Source: Sesamia nonagrioides (lineage: Eukaryota > Arthropoda > Insecta > Lepidoptera > Noctuidae). Taken from it: a DNA stretch of 64,000 nucleotides. The notes under the pieces were generated by a model that was not told the DNA's origin, searched no databases, and saw only the letters and a program-made list of their open reading frames with translations. Position 1 is the stretch's first letter. Every line of letters begins with the position of its first letter. The stretch spans positions 992,001 through 1,056,000 of the forward strand of contig JADWQK010002537.1 in assembly GCA_017933935.1 (NCBI GenBank). The letters are read 5' to 3'. Position numbers and translations under genes: made by a program. Below, in pieces: positions 57,034 through 64,000 of the stretch.

Positions 57034-57429
57034 TATATTTAAGTTCTTTTTCCGTTATCGAGACGTCACCCTACCGCCTACGATCAACGACTTTGTAATA
57101 TATGTGCATAGATTAATTAATTTCTAAATCTTTAGACACCAAAATAAACGCTATATCATAGATTGTAAAGTACAGAATCCATTGCAAGGATTTTTTGATC
57201 ACTCAAAAATCGACTCAGGCTACATAATGTTAAAGTTGAAAGTTGTCATGGATGTAAATCACCGTAACATTCTGAATTCAAATATAGCTGTTATAAAGGT
57301 GGTGAAAGCATCTGTAGTTTACCAGCCTGCTGGGTTACTATGACGAGTCAAAACCATAATTGTTCCAGTGTCAGACAAAGACGGAGCTATACAGGAAGAA
57401 TTACGCTATCTCTTTTTAAGAACGGTTCT
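57034..57429. other. No gene; dispersed repeat at ~57305..57410
   Basis: GGTTACTATGACGAGTCAAA and following bases are, inverted, related to 23040 and 29400. Nothing coding. Confidence 0.4.
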
Positions 57430-57650
57430 AATGGTGGTTAATACGCCATAGGGTGCCTGCGGCTTTAATCAGGTCGTCGGTCCACATTGAGAGATGCTTT
57501 CCAATTCTAAGTCGAGGCCAATGTGCTCTGCCCATCATCATCATCATTTGAGCCGAAAGACGTCCACGACGACCGGTCCTGCGCCACCTGCATCCAGCGG
57601 TTTCCCGCGGCCTTCACCAGGTCGTCGGTCCACCTGTGGGGGTTCTCCTG
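57430..57650 (-). mobile_element. RTE-type LINE tail fragments
   Basis: CATCATCATCATCATTTGAG then GCATCCAGCGGTTTCCCGCG and CACCAGGTCGTCGGTCCACC match the RTE 3' end at 45157. A preceding piece (57430..57535) also resembles the same family. Confidence 0.65.
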
Positions 57651-57839
57651 CAAAGCTCTGAATTCTATATGTTAATTGTTATTCTGTTAATCCGTTTAAT
57701 CTTACAAAGTCCAACCACGGTTGCAAAGCGTGGTATGACAGTTCTATTTTGCGTGGTTTCGTTCATCGGTAATTATAATTATAAAGAATTGACCTGTTTT
57801 TGCAGTAAGAAATTATTAAGTGGGCATAGTGATTTGTCC

Positions 57840-58150
57840 TTTTCTTGGATGGGAAATCATCAAATCACCGCTCTGGGCGAGGTGGAAGGGCGTGTCAGAC
57901 TTTTACTGACTAAAATCCACCCGTCACTTGTCCACGGTATCTCTTTCGAAAAACCTGCGGGCCTGACAGGATACGGTCTTTTTAGACCCCGGTACTGTGT
58001 GCTGAAAAATCTTTGAGCCTACGCCTACTGTAGCCGAGAGTCTGATGTTGTCTTCGGACTAGGGCGTCTCCTGCGGCGGCTAGGGTCGTGACGGCGTTGA
58101 GATTCGTCTCTGCCTCACGCGATAAGCCTCCCCCTTTGCCATTTGCAATC
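57840..58150 (-). mobile_element. LINE C-terminus and 3' UTR, inverted
   Basis: GGATGGGAAATCATCAAAT matches, inverted, the 3' UTR at 10500..10580, and AGGGCGTCTCCTGCGGCGGC matches the C-terminal coding part near 10250. The 126-codon plus ORF here is on the wrong strand. Confidence 0.65.
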
Positions 58151-58215
58151 TCTTCAATGTCATTACTGGACTGACGTTTATATTATATTTAAATCAATGC
58201 TAATTAGTTATCTTA

Positions 58216-58610
58216 ATAAGATTTGTTGCATCCTCTTCATCTTCTTCTTCTTCCTCAGCCTATAGATGTCCACTGCTGGACAAAGGCCTCCCCCAAGGCT
58301 TTCCACGATGACCGGTCTTGTGCTGCCCGCATCCATCGGCTTCCCGCGACCTTCACCAGGTCATCGGTCCACCTTGTTGGGGGCCTCCCTACGCTGCGTC
58401 TTCCAGTACGTGGCCGCCACTCCAGAACCTTGCTGCCCCATCGGCCATCGGTTCTACGAGCAATGTGCTCTGCTCACTGCCACTTAAGTTCAGCGACTCG
58501 CAGAGCTATGTCGGTGACTTTGGTTCTTCTGCGGATCTCTTCATTTCTGATTCGATCACGCAGAGAAACTCCTAGCATAGCTCTTTCCATTGCCCTTTGT
58601 GTGACTAGGA
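58216..58610 (-). mobile_element. RTE-type LINE, C-terminal fragment
   Basis: Inverted match to 45157..45580 over CACTGCTGGACAAAGGCCTC, TTCCCGCGACCTTCACCAGG and the C-terminal frame. The plus-strand ORFs here are shadows. Confidence 0.75.
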
Positions 58611-58778
58611 AATGTTAACTTCCTGTTATTTTTGCAGTGCATCTTTTTCTTTCTACTTTATTGAGAAAAGGACAAGATAATATGTTAGTTTAGACCTGTC
58701 AAATTAGTCCGCGTCTGATGTAAATAAACGTATTTTTGGTCGCCATTTTTATAAGCGCGTCTAAACTGTCTATGGAGT

Positions 58779-59155
58779 GAGGTTTGGCGGGAATGTCAAG
58801 ATGAGTGTAACGCTCATTTTTCATTGGACTTTTAAAATTATTTATAGTGTCGTTTACTAAATAAAAACGCGTGATTTATATAGTAAAAAGTGCATTCAGT
58901 GAATAATTCAAAAAGAACAGTGAAATATTGTAGCATAGTGGCCTCATCATGTCTTTACGCTAAACCGCTCCTTATCGTCCAAACGCGTAAAACGAAAGGA
59001 GTTAGTTTAGGTTAAGTTATGCTAGGATAAGTTAGGATAAATTAGGATAGATATTTAATGAAGAAAAAAAATTACTGAAGACTTGGCTGTATGGCGTACT
59101 ATGCCTTTGCCTTTTCCATTCGCCCGAACGGAAAGAATAGAAACAAAAAAAAAAA
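58779..59155 (+). mobile_element. Retroposon family R with a different 3' body, 12-bp target duplication
   Basis: TGTCTATGGAGT repeats at 58767..58778 and 59156..59167. The 5' ~170 bp match the other R copies, but after GTGGCCTCATCATGTC the sequence diverges and runs TTAGGTTAAGTTATGCTAGG and so on into a poly(A). Confidence 0.85.
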
Positions 59156-59286
59156 TGTCTATGGAGTATCTTAATTTGACACCTGATTAAACTAAAATGT
59201 TATCTTCTATCCTTTTTTAATGAAATAGAAAGAAAAAGACGTACTTAACATAAAATTAGTTTAGTTTTTGAACAAGAGAATCGGCG

Positions 59287-59579
59287 GAGTTTTTGGCGGG
59301 AAGCCAAGATGAGTGCCACGCTCGTTTTTCATTGGACTTTTAAATTATTTATAGTGTCGTTTACTAAATAAAAACGTGTGATTTATGTAGTAAAAAGTGC
59401 ATTAAGTGAATAATTCACAAAGAACAGTGAAATATTGTAGCATAGTGGCCACACCATGGCTTTCTACCAAAACATCCTTTGTGTTCGGTTCGCGCGGCCG
59501 TCTTTTTCGACATGAATAATTCATTACGTGACATTGGCTAAATGCACAAACCGTGCGAAGCCATAAGAGAAAGAAAGAA
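59287..59579 (+). mobile_element. Retroposon family R, 13-bp target duplication
   Basis: AAGAGAATCGGCG repeats at 59274..59286 and 59580..59592. The sequence follows the 55360 copy but stops at an A/G-rich AAAGAAAGAAA end. Confidence 0.85.
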
Positions 59580-59659
59580 AAGAGAATCGGCGCCAATTTC
59601 TGATTTCAACGCTAGCGTCAATAATTATTATTTTTCCCATATTTGTTCCTTTTGATGCG

Positions 59660-59755
59660 TATCATCATCATCAGCCTCTACTCGTCCACTGCTGGATATA
59701 GGCCTCCTTCATGGCACGCCAAAAACTCGATCCTGAGCAGTTCTCCGCCAGCCAC
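59660..59755 (-). mobile_element. ATC-tailed retroposon 3' scrap
   Basis: Same sequence as 44236..44330. Confidence 0.5.
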
Positions 59756-60492
59756 GGAGATGATGCGTATATATTGTTTATATTCCTTTTACCTTATTAC
59801 AACAAAAAAGTAATTAATTTTTTTGTTTGGTACGAGGTCCTTTGTACAAACGTTTTTTTGCTATCAAAAAATATTGTTTATTCTCTGTGTTGTTAGTGTT
59901 ATGATATGAATCACTATGGATGTTGGTTGATGTCACGGCGGCACTACAGCAAGGCGCCGTCAGCGTATAACATAGAGCCGTGTGTTATACAAGATCAAAT
60001 GTTCTTTTTTTCGGTGCGATTGACACGCTATACCAGAAAGGGCCCGCTGTAAACAAAGGTCCTTATATAGGGTGCCTTGTATTGAATGGATAAAAATTTA
60101 TGGCTTAATTTGTACTCATTATTATCTACAGTTATGGGTCAAAAGTGCATTACCACTTTTGAACTTTTTTGCAATAACAATAAGTGTCAAAAGTGGTACT
60201 CCACTTTTGACCCTTACTGTACACCTTTTTCCTAGTGGACCAAACCATAAATCGCGAAGAAAAAGTCGACAGTTTTTTTTTTTATATTTTGATTTGCTAA
60301 CTGTTATGAATCCATAATAATAATAATTTTTCATAATGATGAGCCTGTATAATAGTGTGTCTAGTCGGCCATATAAATATGTCTTCGTATTTGGCTGTTT
60401 ATCATCACACATGTGCTTAGTCTAGTCTTAGACTAGTATCTTAGTTTTACACTTCAATTACCTATGTATGCTCTGTACCTATGTTAGATATA
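59756..60492. other. No gene; small palindrome at ~60124..60220
   Basis: GGGTCAAAAGTGCATTACCA and GTACTCCACTTTTGACCC form a hairpin with a nested AAAAGTGG repeat. ORFs of 81 and 96 codons here lack motifs. Confidence 0.5.
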
Positions 60493-60917
60493 CAATATGT
60501 AAAGAAAATCCTGTCCGATCCGTGAAGGTATCGATAACTGATTCTAATAATGCCTACAAAGCGGGGCTAAACTAAAAAAAAATTCACCTAAAAACATAAA
60601 TATTATTTCGAAAAAGCAAGGTAACTTAATGCATGTGCGGTAGGCAACACGTTAGGCATACATGCGCGGGTGAGGGGGGGCAGGGCACGCGGCACGTGGT
60701 CGCATCGCTATTCGCTCCGTCACAAATGGTGTTGTGCCTTTTTAAAAATTACCAAAAACGGGGGAAGTTGGAATTTATTCGCGGAAAAAAAGATTATTTC
60801 AAAATTCATTAGTATTGTCACTATGATGATTATGTAAAATTTAATGTTCTATTTGGTCATGTGTATACCTAACATTTGTTATCCTTTTGGGTCGGACGGG
60901 GTTTCCTTTACATATTG
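60493..60917. mobile_element. TIR element, CAATATGTAAAG family
   Basis: Third copy of the 2243..2678 family, flanked by TA, with several small deletions. Confidence 0.8.
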
Positions 60918-61169
60918 TATAATTAGTATGTTATCATTAATTGTAAATGAAATAAACTTATCAAACTCTATTTTTGTGCTTTTCTTACAAGACTAAGACT
61001 CCTTTCGGAATAAGATTAGAAAATTTCTCCTCACCGTCTGGTCAACCGATTTTGTCTTCTATTGCGTTAGTGGCATTTAAAATGGTAGCTGCAGTGAATA
61101 ATTGGCATTGTGATCGTTTTTTTTTTTCTGTTAATGTCGTCCTTTTGAATACGGAATAGAGGTTAAAAT

Positions 61170-61268
61170 CGGTTGGGTTTTAGTCAGTAAAAGTCTGACA
61201 CGCCCTTCCGCTCCGCCCAGAGCGTCAAGTCATTTGATGATTTCCCATTCCAACAAAAAAAAAAAGGG
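61170..61268 (+). mobile_element. LINE 3' UTR with poly(A)
   Basis: TTGGGTTTTAGTCAGTAAAA, CGCTCCGCCCAGAGCG and a terminal A run parallel 10500..10590. Confidence 0.6.
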
Positions 61269-61394
61269 TAAAATCGGTTGAATGAACTGTAAAAAAAGGT
61301 TTGTTTACGTGGGTAGTCTTATTTCAAATGAAGTTAAGTTTCCTCGAAAAGGTTATCCGTCCCAAAAATTCATCCGCAGTGCAAAATCGCACGT

Positions 61395-61555
61395 CTGATA
61401 ATCCACTCCTTTTTTTGGTCAGGATGGGAAATCATCAAATGACATCTCCCACTCTGGGCGGAGCGGAAGGGTGTGCTTTTACTGAGTAAAACCCACCCGT
61501 GTTCCTTCACCTGCTTATGCGTCAGGGTCACGGTTTATTTTTTAAACAACCCGCA
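61395..61555 (-). mobile_element. LINE 3' UTR, inverted
   Basis: GGATGGGAAATCATCAAATG through TTCCTTCACCTGC is the inverted LINE 3' UTR. Confidence 0.6.
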
Positions 61556-61581
61556 ACCCTAACCCAGGAGTCCGTCAAGAT

Positions 61582-61712
61582 GTACGGACGACAGCAGGTC
61601 CAAGCTACCTGAAACTGTCAGATTTTCCCAGTCAAAGTTGAGCCTTAATGCTTTACCGATAAAGTTGAAAATCTAATAAAGTAATTGACAGATTGTAGTG
61701 TGCTGTCGTCAT
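61582..61712 (+). mobile_element. Short MITE, GTAC-GACGACAGC family
   Basis: GTACGGACGACAGCAGGTCC at the left, GTGTGCTGTCGTC at the right. Confidence 0.65.
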
Positions 61713-61954
61713 CTCTTAGAGCCGCGCGTGAAACAACGCGCCGTCGACCGCACCTTACCGGGCGGCGAGCTGTGATAATCCATCGTCAGCCTATGAATTC
61801 TATTTAATCATAGAAAAGCGTGACTAAAGCCTGCCTTGTCGGTCGCGTGTATGAATATATATTGTTCGATGTTGCTAACTGTTGCATTGTTAATATACTC
61901 GCTATTGTTAGCTTCGCGTACGGTAAATGCGCACGTAGCGCCGCATTTCACGCG

Positions 61955-62165
61955 CGTCGGTGCTGCCCGCATCCATCGACTTGCCGCGACCTTCGTCAGG
62001 TCATCGGTCCACTTTGTTGGGGGCCTCCCTACGCTGCGTCTTCCGGTACGTGGCCGCCACTCCAGAACCTTACTGGCCCATCGGCAATCGGTTCTAAGAC
62101 CAATGTGCACCGCCCACTGTCACTTAATTTTAGTTACTCGAAGAGCTATGTCGGTGACTTTGGTT
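61955..62165 (-). mobile_element. RTE-type LINE, C-terminal fragment
   Basis: The minus frame includes VLEWRPRTGRRSVGRPPTKW, the same block as at 45283. Both ends are cut. Confidence 0.75.
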
Positions 62166-62393
62166 CTAAATATATACACATGTGTGCGTAAATGACAATG
62201 TTTGAGTAAAAACTAGTGTTGTCCAGGATGGCTTACGATAAATATTTCATTATCGATTATTTATATAATAAAAACCATTTTCCGCTAGTTTCAGATATTT
62301 ACAAGTTATTTCAGGCGCAATAATGATTGAAATTGTAGTACAGGAATAAAAGCACTTTATTTTTAATTAATTATTTATTCCAAAATCAAAAAT

Positions 62394-62690
62394 CATCATC
62401 ATCAACCTATTTATCGTCCCACTGCTGGGCACAGGTCTCCTCTCATACAGAGAAGGATTGAGCGTAATCACCACGCTTGCTCAATGCGGGTTGGCGATTT
62501 CAGACCCAAAGTCCAGGTTTCCTCAAGATGTTTTCCTTCACCTTCAGTCATTGGTGTCCAAGATATACTTAGAAAGTACTTATAACTTTAGAAAAGTTAC
62601 ATTGGTAAGTACTTGCCTGACCTGGAATCGAACCCGCGCACTCATAATTCAGAGGCTGGTGTTTACGTCGTGGTCATGGTCATAACGCTG
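62394..62690 (-). mobile_element. SINE family 3, nearly full, inverted
   Basis: (ATC)n, then CCCACTGCTGGGCACAGGTC through the B box region (GGAATCGAACCC, near 62624). It stops before a full A box and joins LINE sequence at ~62690. Confidence 0.78.
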
Positions 62691-62691
62691 T

Positions 62692-63401
62692 GGAAATAAC
62701 TAAAATAGACTAAACGAGCTGTATCAACGTCAGTGTATTGTCTTGCTTTCCTGACGGCATAGGCGGCCGAACTGAGACTTCCTGCTAGGGTTGATATGTG
62801 TGGTCCCCACTGAAGTTTGGCATCTACTGTGATTCTCAGAAAAACTGCCGAGCCCACAGTTTCACTTCTTTGTCTAAAACGATATAGGGTCGCAAATTTC
62901 TAACGTTTGGCAAGGCGAACTTTACACATTTCGTTTTCTTAGTATTTAGTACTAGGTTATTTGACGTAAACCAATCTGTTACTATTGAGAGTGCACTGTT
63001 ATCTTCGCCAAAATTTTGTCTATTCCTGTCTACTTTAAAAATAAGAGAAGTATCATCTGCAAACAGCACAACGTCACAGATGCCTTTCAAATAAAATGGT
63101 AAATCATTAATATATACTAAAAACAAGAATGGACCCAGTATTGAGCCTTGCGGTACACCTAACTGAACTGGTAGCCCGGAAGATTTCACACCATTAATAT
63201 CTACACACTGGAATTTGGGACACCGCAATGGCGTAGTTTACGCAAAAGTGTATCATGGTGCACACAATCAAAGGCTTTGGAGAGTTCACAAAAAATTCCA
63301 ATAGGATTTTGCGACCTCTCCCATGCATTAAATATGTGTATCAGTAGACCAATACCCGCATCTGTAGTCGAACGACTCTTTGTGAAACCTAAATATTTCA
63401 A
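62692..63401 (-). mobile_element. CR1/Jockey-like LINE reverse transcriptase, broken
   Basis: Minus frames in order: SRSTTDAGIGLL and LSKAFDCVHHDTLL (63201..63401); GVPQGSILGPFLF, FADDTSLIF and VTDWFTSNNLVLNTKKTK (62836..63228); then LRITVDAKLQWGPHI. The catalytic ADD is present. Frame changes near 63210 and 62850 break the gene. The 5' end is lost at ~63400 and the 3' end meets a SINE. Probably the same family as 45583..46985. Confidence 0.88.
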
Positions 63402-63403
63402 GG

Positions 63404-63808
63404 TTATTGACCTTGAAATATTACAATTCTGTTTAAGTGTGTCCGTAATGTTTTTCTATCAAATTTTAACATGTTGCTTTCATGTTTTAAGCGAAGATCA
63501 AAATAACTTTCAACAATAGCTTTCATAAATAAATACCCATGGCTATCTAATGGGTCTTGATCCAAAACATGGTATTGCAAATTATAGAATAGAGATTCTG
63601 CGGTCCGTAAAATTTTCGGCACACATTTCGCAAAAATGACTTCAGACATAATTTTTTTCTTCATGTTTTCTCTAAAATAAGTTTTAGCACTACAACACAA
63701 TTTAATTACGTCATTTGATGGGTATGTAAGATAGCCTTTATTTGTTTTTGAAAAATCCTTTTTGATTATCAAACAATTATATAATGTATCGGATGATTTC
63801 GATATCAA
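63404..63808 (-). CDS. Unidentified ORF, 134 codons
   Basis: An open minus frame of 134 codons. It contains LTYPSNDVIKLCCSAKTYFR, ILRTAESLFYNLQYHVLDQD and HLNRIVIFQGQ. The layout faintly recalls C-terminal parts of THAP/P-like transposases, but I cannot place it with confidence. It adjoins the truncated LINE, so it may be a transposon fragment or a terminal exon. No splice acceptor was checked beyond 63808. Confidence 0.35.
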   Translation of the reverse strand: MISKSSDTLYNCLIIKKDFSKTNKGYLTYPSNDVIKLCCSAKTYFRENMKKKIMSEVIFAKCVPKILRTAESLFYNLQYHVLDQDPLDSHGYLFMKAIVESYFDLRLKHESNMLKFDRKTLRTHLNRIVIFQGQ

Positions 63809-64000
63809 ACTTTGAACGCCATACTCACACTTAATCTTGTTAGAATTTGTTTTTTACCACAAACCCCGATATATATGAAACAATCATGATAGACATTTGA
63901 GAAAGAGAAGCAGTATAATCTATCAGTCAAATTTTGTCGCCGAAATCAGTTTCTTCGTTTTATTTCTTTTTTATTTTATTTTATTGGGGAAAACAAAAAA
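63809..64000. other. No gene recognised
   Basis: AT-rich window end; nothing assignable. Confidence 0.5.

Larger units (their letters stand above)
58618..59600. mobile_element. Dispersed fold-back element carrying two family R insertions
   Basis: The host element (GTGCATCTTTTTCTTTCTAC at the left, AGAAAGAAAAAGACGTACTT at the right) is also seen at 44936. It contains retroposons at 58779..59155 and 59287..59579, each with its own target duplication. Confidence 0.6.

Noticed and set aside
57636..58618. ORFs of 126 and 131 codons on the plus strand
   Set aside because: They lie antisense to LINE and RTE fragments whose minus frames carry the recognisable motifs.

Overview
The window reads as nuclear DNA of an insect, most probably a moth or butterfly (Lepidoptera). 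The basis is AT-rich intergenic DNA, small exons with GT/AG introns, tRNA-derived SINEs ending in ATG repeats, and many short Helitron-like elements that start with TC, end with a GC-rich hairpin plus CTAG and sit between A and T. There are no bacterial operons, CRISPR arrays or rRNA genes.

Only two host genes can be supported. (1) A RacGAP1 / tumbleweed (RacGAP50C) orthologue runs on the + strand from 32609 to 52740. I could assemble 13 coding exons with conserved splice sites and continuous phase: about 613 codons, close to the family's usual length. In order it encodes an N-terminal coiled coil, an S/D-rich linker, a C1 zinc finger and a RhoGAP domain with its arginine finger. It is the centralspindlin subunit used in cytokinesis. 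(2) The first coding exon of a conventional protein kinase C lies on the - strand (28762..28946). It holds a pseudosubstrate motif and the start of the C1A finger and ends at a canonical donor. No later PKC exon was found to its left, so intron 1 probably runs past the window edge. The two genes diverge, with 3.7 kb between their start codons.

Nearly everything else is mobile DNA. 1..1186: a Jockey-type LINE reverse transcriptase on the - strand. 1.36..5.1 kb: nested Helitron-like elements, a TIR element and tRNA-derived SINEs. 7..25 kb: TIR elements and MITEs, more SINEs and Helitrons, and a broken Tc1 transposase. 25.3..28.7 kb: AT-rich, nothing recognised. 30..32.2 kb: a Harbinger-like TIR element between the two genes. 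32.6..52.7 kb: the RacGAP gene, whose introns hold two hAT elements with exact 8-bp target duplications, fold-back elements, a 33-unit minisatellite, a three-layer LINE/solo-LTR/MITE nest, a THAP-coding element, SINEs and Helitrons. 53..64 kb: repeats again, including a poly(A)-tailed retroposon family with clear target duplications, RTE and CR1/Jockey LINE fragments, and an unidentified 134-codon ORF.

The most unusual structure is in the RacGAP gene. The last ~36 bp of exon 8, its 5' splice site and ~29 bp of intron form a 65-bp unit repeated about 33 times, so intron 8 carries roughly 30 copies of the real donor. A smaller 92-bp duplication of the same kind occurs at exon 6.
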